Source: Thermodesulfobacteriaceae bacterium (GTDB taxonomy: Bacteria > Desulfobacterota > Dissulfuribacteria > Dissulfuribacterales > UBA3076). Taken from it: a DNA stretch of 8,822 bases. How positions within the stretch are numbered: position 1 is the first letter of the stretch; each line of letters opens with the position of its first letter. Positions 1-6,696 of the stretch are shown here, in pieces. The stretch lies in contig DTYO01000084.1 in assembly GCA_012961845.1 (NCBI GenBank), positions 1-8,822 of the forward strand, given 5' to 3'. The notes beneath the pieces are model-generated. The model saw only the letters and a program-made list of their open reading frames with translations, was not told where the DNA came from and searched no databases. The position numbers and the translations under genes are program-made.

Positions 1-1
1 G

Positions 2-358
2 CCGGCAGAAACTCTCTCGGGAGGAGAAGCCCAGAGACTTAAACTGGCCAGAGAACTTTCAAAAAAGACTCCCGAACCGGCCATCTACATTATGGACGAA
101 CCTTCAAGGGGACTCCATTTGACCGATCTGGAACGTTTCATCGCCATCATGGACGATCTTCTAGAGCAGGGCCATTCCATCGTCATTGTAGAACATCAAC
201 TGGAAATTTTGGCAATTGCCGACTGGATTATAGAAATGGGTCCAGGAGGCGGACCGGATGGAGGCAGGATCATTGTCCAGGGTCAGCCGGCCCAGATATC
301 CCAAAACCGGGAATCCGTCATAGGGCCCCACCTCAAAAAAACAATTTCTGCGGAATGA
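2..358 (+). CDS. uvrA: UvrA, excinuclease ABC subunit A, C-terminal fragment (5' end outside window)
   Basis: The last 118 codons of a UvrA-type ATPase, the damage-recognition subunit of nucleotide excision repair, which loads UvrB on DNA. The frame is open from base 2, before the first ATG at 92, so the gene starts outside the window. In order it shows the ABC signature LSGGEAQRLKLARELS (residues 5-20), Walker B IYIMDEP with the catalytic Glu, a D-loop-like SRGLH, the H-loop in VIVEHQL, and the UvrA-specific tail ADWIIEMGPGGGPDGG followed by GPHLKK. The segment SRGLH replaces the more usual TTGLH, so a UvrA paralog or a long UvrA variant cannot be excluded. The family call is firm; the subtype is not. 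It is the only plus-strand gene and converges on atpE. Confidence 0.93.
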   Translation, partial: PAETLSGGEAQRLKLARELSKKTPEPAIYIMDEPSRGLHLTDLERFIAIMDDLLEQGHSIVIVEHQLEILAIADWIIEMGPGGGPDGGRIIVQGQPAQISQNRESVIGPHLKKTISAE

Positions 359-445
359 TCCCTGAAATACTGTCACCAACTGCTTGCCTGGAGGCGAACA
401 GATGAGCTGTCAAGGTAATGCCGACAGGCTGCTGACACAAAAGAA

Positions 446-478
446 AAAGGGCTGCAAGCCATTTACCTGCAGCCCTTT
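446..478 (-). terminator. Rho-independent terminator after atpE, usable in both directions
   Basis: A perfect 11-bp inverted repeat, AAAGGGCTGCA (446-456) and TGCAGCCCTTT (468-478), with an 11-nt loop. Read on the minus strand it lies about 30 nt after the atpE stop and runs into the T-rich tract TTTTTCTTTTGTG, a standard terminator. Read on the plus strand the following tract CTGTACTCTCTC is only pyrimidine-rich, so it may end uvrA transcripts less well. Its place between converging genes fits a shared terminator. Confidence 0.88.
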
Positions 479-508
479 CTGTACTCTCTCTTACAGTCTA
501 AGCGGACC

Positions 509-883
509 TTAGGAAAGTCCGAATATTCCCATAAGTTTCGGCAGCAGTGGATTCGCATACAGGGCTATCAGCGCGATAACCAGAGCATAAATGGTCAGAG
601 ATTCGATCAGAGCCAGACCGATGAACATTGTAACAGTCAGTTTACCGGCCAGCTCAGGATTGCGGGCGGTTCCTTCGAGACATCCACGCGCACAGTGACC
701 CATTCCGACACCGCAGCCTGAGGCTGCGATCCCCACGGCCAGACCGGCAGCGAGCAATGCAGCTGCCATCAGCATTCCTACATGTCCCCCCTTGGCCACA
801 TCACCCTCACTAGCCAGAGCGAGACCTGCAAATGCAAGAAACATTACCATTGACAACACAGATACCAAAGAAATCTTTTTCAC
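509..883 (-). CDS. atpE: F0 ATP synthase subunit c (rotor ring proteolipid), with N-terminal leader peptide
   Basis: Forms the membrane c-ring whose rotation couples ion flow to ATP synthesis. I start it at GTG 883 because AAAGGAGGGG (890-899) sits 7-9 nt upstream; the longer frame from 934 would place this Shine-Dalgarno inside the gene. The result is 124 residues, against about 80-90 for a plain c subunit. Residues 1-25 look like a cleavable signal peptide: KK, a hydrophobic run, then ALAS before EGDV. Helix 1 spans about 36-62, the polar loop is ARNP (72-75), and helix 2 is about 82-112 with the ion-carrying Glu94 in ALIESLTIY. Glu94, Ser95 and Tyr99 match the Na+-type helix 2 pattern, but Met61 stands where Na+ rings carry Gln. 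Cys57, Cys64, Cys68 and His63 around helix 1 are unusual. Last gene of the atp cluster. Confidence 0.93.
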   Translation of the reverse strand: MKKISLVSVLSMVMFLAFAGLALASEGDVAKGGHVGMLMAAALLAAGLAVGIAASGCGVGMGHCARGCLEGTARNPELAGKLTVTMFIGLALIESLTIYALVIALIALYANPLLPKLMGIFGLS

Positions 884-933
884 GTTCTTCCCCTCCTTTG
901 TAGGAAATATATTTTTTATTTTTTTACCTGTCA

Positions 934-1650
934 TTAATGTCCTTCGGACATCGCCTCTACACTATATACAATTGAGAGCATCATAAAAATGAATGCTTGG
1001 ATCAGACATACCAGCACACCAAGAAACATGATGGGCAACGGAGCCAGATAGGGTCCCGCCAGCATGAACATAAGGCCCAGCAGAATCTCCTTGGAAACCA
1101 TGTTTCCGAAGAGTCGAATAGAGAGAGACAGAATACGCCCGATATGGCTGAACACTTCAATCGGGAACATGACCGGAGCCATGGCCGGCACAGGACCCAT
1201 GAAGTGCTTTATATATTTGACACCGTGGAAGCGTACTCCCAGCATGTGATATGTAAAGATAGAGATGGCTGTACAGCCCAGAGTGACATTAAGGTTTGCC
1301 GTAGGCGACATGAACCCTGGAATGAGCCCCATATAGTTGGAAATAACAATGTACAGGAAAAAGGTCGCGATCATGGGAAAAATAATCCTGGTCTTTTTCC
1401 TGTCATGAGTCTGTTCATTGATGAAGTCTTCAAGACCCCCCACATAGATTTCCATCAGATTCTGGACACCTGTAGGAATCATCTTCATCTTGCTGGTAGC
1501 CAGCTTGGCTAAGATGAGACAGATAATCATTGACAAAAAACTGTACTGCATATGCGGGGCCAAGATTTTGGCAAGAGCAGTATCACCTCCGTGAGCAGGA
1601 AGCCCTAAGGCATCCAATAGAACAGATAGAAACAACAAGGGGTGTTCCAT
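934..1650 (-). CDS. atpB: F0 ATP synthase subunit a (stator ion channel)
   Basis: Provides the two ion half-channels against the c-ring. It has 238 residues, which is normal, and about five to six membrane segments. The key Arg is Arg179 in SLSIRLFGNMVSKEIL (E. coli Arg210 by alignment from memory). Glu188 and Gln218 match E. coli Glu219 and Gln252. Lys187 and Gly211 fall at the E. coli Gly218 and His245 positions, two sites known to covary in this family. The ATG at 1650 is preceded by AAGGAGG at a good distance, and the atpI stop ends 2 nt before it. The C-terminus YSVEAMSEGH is typical. atpE follows. Confidence 0.96.
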   Translation of the reverse strand: MEHPLLFLSVLLDALGLPAHGGDTALAKILAPHMQYSFLSMIICLILAKLATSKMKMIPTGVQNLMEIYVGGLEDFINEQTHDRKKTRIIFPMIATFFLYIVISNYMGLIPGFMSPTANLNVTLGCTAISIFTYHMLGVRFHGVKYIKHFMGPVPAMAPVMFPIEVFSHIGRILSLSIRLFGNMVSKEILLGLMFMLAGPYLAPLPIMFLGVLVCLIQAFIFMMLSIVYSVEAMSEGH

Positions 1651-1652
1651 TC

Positions 1653-2063
1653 TTACACAGCCTCCTTATATCGAAATCTGTAAATAACCATCGCCAACAC
1701 CAATATATAAAAATTTACCACTGCAACGGAGAGCCCTATGAACAGGCCTAACGGTGACAAATATTCAGGGAATACGAGCAGTGCTGCAGAGACCACCAGC
1801 GCTATCAGCCCAAGCCTTACAGCAAGTCCCCCATAATAAACTGCAATGTTTCTCCATCGGACCACCCGCTTGCAGTCCCTGTTGAGCCCGACACAGTTGA
1901 GGTTTGCTATCACTCCGCCTACGAGAATCCCTGTAGCCATCTGGGGCGTGGCAAATACAGTAGCCGCCACGAGCATTACAGCCAGCAGAGCCCAGTTGGC
2001 ACTGAAATACAGCCTTACAGACTGACCATCAAGTTTACCGCTGACTATGTTTTTGAGAATCAT
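1653..2063 (-). CDS. atpI: ATP synthase subunit I (AtpI-type membrane assembly protein)
   Basis: A 136-residue protein with four predicted membrane segments (about 22-42, 44-60, 76-97 and 104-128) joined by short basic loops such as NRDCKRVVRWR. That layout and the position just before atpB match the ATP synthase subunit I family, proposed to help c-ring assembly or Mg2+ supply; it is not part of the finished enzyme. The identification rests on topology and context, since this family is poorly conserved. The ATG at 2063 lies inside the end of atpZ (29-nt overlap), with only a weak AAGAGAG ahead of it, so it is probably translated by coupling to atpZ. Confidence 0.82.
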   Translation of the reverse strand: MILKNIVSGKLDGQSVRLYFSANWALLAVMLVAATVFATPQMATGILVGGVIANLNCVGLNRDCKRVVRWRNIAVYYGGLAVRLGLIALVVSAALLVFPEYLSPLGLFIGLSVAVVNFYILVLAMVIYRFRYKEAV

Positions 2064-2352
2064 CTCTCTTGCCAGCCCTCTCGGCCTCCCGCTTATCTTT
2101 CTTTCCGGCCTCGTCAGCTTCCTTGGAAAAACGCCTGCTGAGAATAAAAAAGTTTTTTACCCCTCCCGCAAGTCCGAAGAGAAAGCAGACTACCGTAAGC
2201 CATGGGTAAGTCCGGCCGCTAAAAAGGCGGGTATCCAGATAATACCCGCATATGACTCCGGCAAACACGGAAAAGACTACAGAAAGTGCAATTGTGGTGG
2301 CGGTACTGAGACTGCGAAAATGAAGCGCAAGCTCTTCTTTTATACTGCTCAT
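2035..2352 (-). CDS. atpZ: AtpZ/AtpI-family small membrane protein (ATPase gene 1)
   Basis: A 105-residue protein with two membrane segments (about 18-41 and 50-72), the topology of AtpZ, which is encoded ahead of atpI in many atp operons and has been linked to c-ring assembly or divalent-cation uptake. The G-Y-Y-L-D motif after helix 1 and the F-G-L-A-G-G segment in helix 2 are typical of the family. From about residue 75 the tail is almost all charged (Lys, Glu, Asp, Arg) and reads as a disordered cytoplasmic end; its last codons overlap atpI. The ATG at 2352 has only GGTGAT as a weak ribosome site. First gene of the atp cluster. Confidence 0.85.
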   Translation of the reverse strand: MSSIKEELALHFRSLSTATTIALSVVFSVFAGVICGYYLDTRLFSGRTYPWLTVVCFLFGLAGGVKNFFILSRRFSKEADEAGKKDKREAERAGKRDDSQKHSQR

Positions 2353-2377
2353 CTATCACCATTGTATTTCTGCCTGT

Positions 2378-2428
2378 CCGAGACCTGCGCATAAATGAAC
2401 GTGGCCTCATTCATTTCCCGAGACCTGC
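2378..2428. repeat. Direct repeat CCGAGACCTGC, two copies in the atp leader
   Basis: Two identical 11-bp copies at 2378-2388 and 2418-2428, 40 bp apart start to start, in the untranslated region ahead of atpZ. Between them lies a short inverted repeat, AAATGA (2393-2398) and TCATTT (2411-2416). This could be a binding site or chance. Confidence 0.4.
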
Positions 2429-2467
2429 CAGGCCAGTAGAACTGCCTTTCAAAAAGGACTGCGTAAT

Positions 2468-2496
2468 CAAATAGCACAGGGGAAGTCACATGTCAA
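2468..2496 (-). promoter_or_regulatory. Putative sigma-70 promoter of the atpZIBE cluster
   Basis: On the minus strand a perfect -35 box TTGACA (2491-2496) is followed after exactly 17 nt by TATTTG (2468-2473), a -10 box matching only the first three bases of TATAAT. It lies between the hemL stop and atpZ and would give a leader of about 110 nt. No clear terminator follows hemL, so read-through from the rny-tyrS-hemL unit is also possible. Confidence 0.5.
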
Positions 2497-2526
2497 TCCA
2501 TTTATCTGTTTCAGAGGATTAATGTC

Positions 2527-3822
2527 TCATGAACCCAATTTCTTGAATGCCCATTCAGCCGCATCAAGAGTGGCCTCTATGGCATCAGCCCCGTGGGCCA
2601 GTGAAACAAAGGCGGCTTCAAACTGGGAAGGTGCCATGTAAATTCCCCGGTCGAGCATGATCCGGAAAAACCTGGCATATGTATCCGTATCCGAGGCAAG
2701 GGCCGTTGCAAAATCCGTTACGGGCCCCGCCTGGCCGAAAAATGCGGTCATCATGGACCCCACCCTCTGGAGACAGCAGGTTATGCCGTTGTTGACCGCA
2801 AGTTTCTCCAGCCCTTCTGCCAGAGTGGCCGACCTTGCCTCGAGGACCTCGTAAACCCCAGGCCTATCAAGGATTTCCAGGGTTGCCAGACCAGCGGCGG
2901 TGGCCAGAGGGTTTCCGGAAAGTGTACCCGCCTGATATACCGGCCCCGAAGGAGCTATATGCTCCATGATCTCCCGCCTGCCGCCATATGCACCAACCGG
3001 CAGTCCACCACCTATGATCTTGCCAAGGCACGTGAGATCCGGCAGGATGCCAAAATATTCCTGTGCTCCCCCCCTGGCCAGCCTGAATCCGGTTATCACC
3101 TCATCGAAGATTAGAAGTATCCCTTTCTCTTCTGTCCACTCCCTGAGTTTTTCCAGAAATCCTTGAACAGGCGGAACCACCCCCATGTTGGCAGGAACAG
3201 GTTCAACTATAACTGCGGCTATTTCATCACCCTGCCTGTCAATAATTTCCTTCAGTGCATCTGCATCATTAAACGGTATCGCCAGAGTCGCAGCCACGAC
3301 TTCTTCCGGCACCCCCGGACTTCCGGGGATACCCAGCGTCGCCACACCTGAGCCGGCCTTAACAAGAAACGAATCGGCATGGCCGTGATAACATCCGTCA
3401 AACTTGAGAATTTTCTTCCGTCCGGTGTATCCCCTGGCCAGCCGAACAGCGCTCATTGTAGCCTCGGTGCCTGAATTGACCAGCCTCACCTCCTCAACCG
3501 AGGGTACAAGATCGACGATCTTCCCCGCAAGGGCGACCTCTCGCCATGTGGGAATACCAAAACTGGTTCCCGCCCCCAGGGCATCAGCTATAGCCGACGT
3601 AACCTCGTGGTGAGCATGCCCGCATATCATGGGGCCCCACGAACATACAAAGTCAGTATATGCATTACCATCCACATCAATGATCCTGCTGCCTTTTGCT
3701 CTCTCCACAAAAATTGGATCACATCCCACTGACTGGCAGGCCCTGACAGGGCTGTTAACTCCGCCGGGAATCAGTTTGCTAGCCTCCCGGAAGAATCTCC
3801 TGGAAAAAACGTGTTCATTCAT
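2527..3822 (-). CDS. hemL: Glutamate-1-semialdehyde 2,1-aminomutase
   Basis: A PLP enzyme of the cytoplasm that converts glutamate-1-semialdehyde to 5-aminolevulinate, the last step of the C5 route into heme, siroheme and cobalamin. From the ATG at 3822 it has 431 residues, the usual length. Visible landmarks are PGGVNSPVRA (19-28), the phosphate-binding NSGTEA (116-121), CYHGH (144-148), the cofactor-contacting FDEVITGFR (239-247) and the Schiff-base Lys268 in CLGKIIGGGLPVGAYGG. An upstream in-frame GTG at 3867 overlaps the tyrS stop but has no ribosome site. The ATG at 3822 is preceded by CAGGAG at about 9 nt, so I prefer it. Lies 41 nt after tyrS and is probably cotranscribed. Confidence 0.97.
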   Translation of the reverse strand: MNEHVFSRRFFREASKLIPGGVNSPVRACQSVGCDPIFVERAKGSRIIDVDGNAYTDFVCSWGPMICGHAHHEVTSAIADALGAGTSFGIPTWREVALAGKIVDLVPSVEEVRLVNSGTEATMSAVRLARGYTGRKKILKFDGCYHGHADSFLVKAGSGVATLGIPGSPGVPEEVVAATLAIPFNDADALKEIIDRQGDEIAAVIVEPVPANMGVVPPVQGFLEKLREWTEEKGILLIFDEVITGFRLARGGAQEYFGILPDLTCLGKIIGGGLPVGAYGGRREIMEHIAPSGPVYQAGTLSGNPLATAAGLATLEILDRPGVYEVLEARSATLAEGLEKLAVNNGITCCLQRVGSMMTAFFGQAGPVTDFATALASDTDTYARFFRIMLDRGIYMAPSQFEAAFVSLAHGADAIEATLDAAEWAFKKLGS

Positions 3823-3863
3823 CGTACTTTTCTCCTGACATCCAAGTTGTTCGAGTATGCCGG

Positions 3864-5078
3864 TCACCTGCGGACAAGGCGCAAATACCTTCTTTTCCCC
3901 ACCTTTATTATGATTTCCGAACTATCAGGTGTTATCTCCTCACCGTCGATCTTCTGACCATCGATACTGACTGCTCCCTGCCTGATCAGACGTCTTCCCT
4001 CCGAAGCACTCTTGAGTATTCCAGCATCTTTCAGGACCCTGGGCAGGTAGATGGTTTCCAGAACTGCCTCAACTGCAAACTCGGGTATGTCGTCCGGAAT
4101 CTCTTTTCTGCTGAACTGCGCCACAAAAGCCGCCCTGGCCGCCTCCGCCTCTTCCGTACCGTGAAATTTTTTCACCAGCTCAAAAGCCAGCTGCATCTTG
4201 GCATCCCTCGGATGCACCTTTCCATGTGCCACATCATCCTTGAGTGACCATATTTGGCCCATGTCCAGACTGCTCATAAGTTCATAATACCTGAACATGA
4301 GATCGTCAGAGATCGACATCAGTTTACCGAACATTTCTCTGGGGGCCTCAGTTATTCCCACGTAATTCCCCAGAGATTTGCTCATTTTCTGGACTCCGTC
4401 CAGCCCCTCCAGCAGCGGCATGGTGAGAACAACCTGCGGCTCAAGGCCGTATTCCTTCTGCAGATGCCTCCCCACCAGAAGATTGAATGTCTGGTCAGTT
4501 CCGCCCAGTTCCACATCCGACCTCAAAGCCACAGAATCATAGCCCTGTATAAGAGGATAGATAAACTCATGTATGCCGATGGGCTTCCCGTTCTGAAATC
4601 TTCTCTTGAAGTCATCTCTCTCCAGCATGCGGGCCACAGTATGCTTGGCACACAGACGTATCATGTCTATTGATTGCATACTGTTCATCCAGACGCTGTT
4701 GAAGGCTATTTCAGTCTTATCTGGATCTAGGATCTTGAAAATCTGCTCCTTGTATGTTCCGGCATTTTGCTGGACCTGCTCAGGCGTAAGCGGCGGTCTT
4801 GTCTCCGACTTGCCGGTAGGATCACCTATCAGACCGGTAAAGTCCCCTATTAGAAAAAACACTTGGTGGCCGAGGTCCTGAAAATGTTTCATTTTCTGGA
4901 TCAGCACTGTATGCCCCAAGTGCAGATCAGGCGCAGTAGGATCAAAGCCGGCCTTTATCCTGAGAGGGATTCCAGAACTTATTGCCTTTTTCAGTTTGGC
5001 CTCAAGCTCTTCTTCATCCAAAATATCCACAGCCCCTCTTTTAATGAGGTCTATGGCAGTCCTAAGATCCTGCTCCAT
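3864..5078 (-). CDS. tyrS: Tyrosyl-tRNA synthetase
   Basis: Attaches tyrosine to tRNA-Tyr in the cytoplasm. It has 404 residues. The class I Rossmann core carries the HIGH-type motif HLGH (53-56) in FDPTAPDLHLGH and the second signature KMSKS (231-235). VELGGTDQTFN (189-199) is the family's conserved substrate-pocket segment. The C-terminal 60 or so residues, from RRLIRQGAVSIDG onward, form an S4 RNA-binding domain. The length and the exact KMSKS place it with the TyrZ-like branch of bacterial TyrRS rather than the E. coli type; that is a judgement from memory. The ATG at 5078 follows AAGGAT. It sits 67 nt downstream of rny. No T-box leader was seen. Confidence 0.97.
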   Translation of the reverse strand: MEQDLRTAIDLIKRGAVDILDEEELEAKLKKAISSGIPLRIKAGFDPTAPDLHLGHTVLIQKMKHFQDLGHQVFFLIGDFTGLIGDPTGKSETRPPLTPEQVQQNAGTYKEQIFKILDPDKTEIAFNSVWMNSMQSIDMIRLCAKHTVARMLERDDFKRRFQNGKPIGIHEFIYPLIQGYDSVALRSDVELGGTDQTFNLLVGRHLQKEYGLEPQVVLTMPLLEGLDGVQKMSKSLGNYVGITEAPREMFGKLMSISDDLMFRYYELMSSLDMGQIWSLKDDVAHGKVHPRDAKMQLAFELVKKFHGTEEAEAARAAFVAQFSRKEIPDDIPEFAVEAVLETIYLPRVLKDAGILKSASEGRRLIRQGAVSIDGQKIDGEEITPDSSEIIIKVGKRRYLRLVRR

Positions 5079-5145
5079 TTTTATCCTTATGCCTCCGGCA
5101 CCATCTGATCACACGGAAATAATGTACTGTGACCTGTCCGCCTGT

Positions 5146-6696
5146 CTATCTCGCATATTCCACGGCCCGCACCTCCCTGATCAGGGTAATTTTGATCTGG
5201 CCGGGGTAACTGAGCTCACTCTCTATTTTTTTTGCCACATCCCGGCACAGGAGAGCTGCCTCTGCATCGGTTACTCTACCGCCATCCACCATGATCCGGA
5301 TCTCTCTGCCTGCCTGGATTGCATACGATTTCTGTACTCCGGAGAACGACGTGGCAATCCTTTCCAGATCCTCCAGGCGTTTCACATATGTTTCCAGCAT
5401 TTCCCGCCGTGCCCCCGGCCTGGCGCCGGACAGGGCATCCGCCGCTTGGACAAGCACTGCCAGGACAGAATCAGGCTTTACGTCTTCATGATGAGCGGCG
5501 ACAGCGTGAATTACGTCACGTGATTCTCCGTACTTCTTGGCCAAGTCGGCACCTATTATGGCATGAGGGCCTTCTACCTCATGATCGACGGCCTTTCCAA
5601 TATCGTGCAGGAGCCCGGCCCTCTTGGCTTTCTTGACATTCACACCAAGCTCCGATGCCATTATGCCACACAGGAATGCCACTTCTATGGAGTGGTTCAG
5701 CACATTCTGCGCATAGCTTGTCCGATATTTCAGCTTGCCCAGCAGTTTGACCAGCTCAGAATGTATTCCATACACCCCAACATCAAAAGTGGCCTGTTCT
5801 CCGGTCTCTCTGATGACACCGTCAATTTCCTTCTCAACCTTGCCCACAACCTCTTCGATCCGTGCGGGATGGATACGCCCGTCGGCCACCAGTCTCTCCA
5901 GCGCAATCCTAGCAACCTCCCGGCGAACCGGATTGAAGCCGGAAAGCAACACGGCTTCAGGAGTATCGTCTATAATAAGGTCAATACCTGTAGCCGCTTC
6001 CAGGGCCCTTATGTTCCTGCCCTCTCTGCCTATTATCCGTCCCTTCATCTCTTCGCTTGGAAGCGAAACGACAGACACGGCCCTTTCCGTTATGTACTCT
6101 CCTGCGTATCTTGCTACAGCCAGTGCAATTATCTCCCTGGCCTTTTTATTCGCCGACTCCATTGCCTCTGTTTCTATTTTCTTGACCATTATGGCTGCAT
6201 CCTGCTTTACATCCGCCTCAACCATTTTAAGCAGAGTGTCCTTGGCCTCCTGGACAGACATTCCTGCTATTTTTTCCAGCTGGATTTTCTGATCGTTCTT
6301 CAGGACATCAATGGTCTTTTCTTTTTCTTTCAGCAGGGCTTCGGCTTCCTGGATGTCTTTCCCCTTTTCCAGAACCTCAAGTTCACGTTTGTCCACAAGA
6401 TCCTGTTTCCGGTTCAGCTGTTTCTCTTTCTTTTGAAGCCTCAATTCCTGGTTGCGGAATTCTGCCTTGCGCTCCTTTATTTCTTCCTCTGCCTCTTTTT
6501 TGAGGCTGAGTGCTTCTTCCTGCCCCTGGACCCGCGCTTCCTTCAGTATCCTTTCTGCTTCATGCTTGGCATCCAGCTTTAAACGCTCGATCTCTTTCTG
6601 GACAGAGCCAAGGGCATCAGTGGCCTGACGTTTGAAAAACCAGTAACCGCCAGCAAGCCCGATGACAACACCTGCGATGATATAAATAAACTCCAT
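5146..6696 (-). CDS. rny: Ribonuclease Y, membrane-anchored endoribonuclease
   Basis: Starts mRNA decay by endonucleolytic cuts at the inner membrane. From the ATG at 6696 it has 516 residues, the family norm. An N-terminal membrane anchor (about 2-21, EFIYIIAGVVIGLAGGYW) is followed by a long charged coiled coil (about 30-185), a KH RNA-binding domain with GRIIGREGRNIR (219-230), and an HD domain whose metal ligands include His364-Asp365 in LLHDIGKAVDHE and the later HH pair in AAHHEDV. An in-frame ATG at 6714 is possible. The second ATG is preferred because GGAGGTG (6706-6712) stands about 11 nt ahead of it, whereas the first has no ribosome site. A long structured leader precedes it; tyrS follows. 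Confidence 0.96.
   Translation of the reverse strand: MEFIYIIAGVVIGLAGGYWFFKRQATDALGSVQKEIERLKLDAKHEAERILKEARVQGQEEALSLKKEAEEEIKERKAEFRNQELRLQKKEKQLNRKQDLVDKRELEVLEKGKDIQEAEALLKEKEKTIDVLKNDQKIQLEKIAGMSVQEAKDTLLKMVEADVKQDAAIMVKKIETEAMESANKKAREIIALAVARYAGEYITERAVSVVSLPSEEMKGRIIGREGRNIRALEAATGIDLIIDDTPEAVLLSGFNPVRREVARIALERLVADGRIHPARIEEVVGKVEKEIDGVIRETGEQATFDVGVYGIHSELVKLLGKLKYRTSYAQNVLNHSIEVAFLCGIMASELGVNVKKAKRAGLLHDIGKAVDHEVEGPHAIIGADLAKKYGESRDVIHAVAAHHEDVKPDSVLAVLVQAADALSGARPGARREMLETYVKRLEDLERIATSFSGVQKSYAIQAGREIRIMVDGGRVTDAEAALLCRDVAKKIESELSYPGQIKITLIREVRAVEYAR

Noticed and set aside
997..1512. A 171-codon plus-strand open frame opposite atpB
   Set aside because: It is antisense to a clear atpB and rich in His, Arg and Gln, as expected from reading membrane-protein codons backwards.
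2447..2459. Small hairpin CCTTT-CAA-AAAGG considered as the hemL terminator
   Set aside because: Five-base A/T-rich stem, no following T-run on the minus strand, and it lies downstream of the putative atp promoter.
3823..3867. Upstream in-frame GTG as the hemL start, overlapping the tyrS stop
   Set aside because: No ribosome site precedes it, whereas the ATG at 3822 has CAGGAG at good spacing and gives the standard HemL N-terminus.
5563..6582. A 339-codon plus-strand open frame opposite rny
   Set aside because: It is the complement of the rny coiled coil and HD region; the Phe/Leu-rich stretches mirror Lys/Glu codons, and rny is unmistakable.
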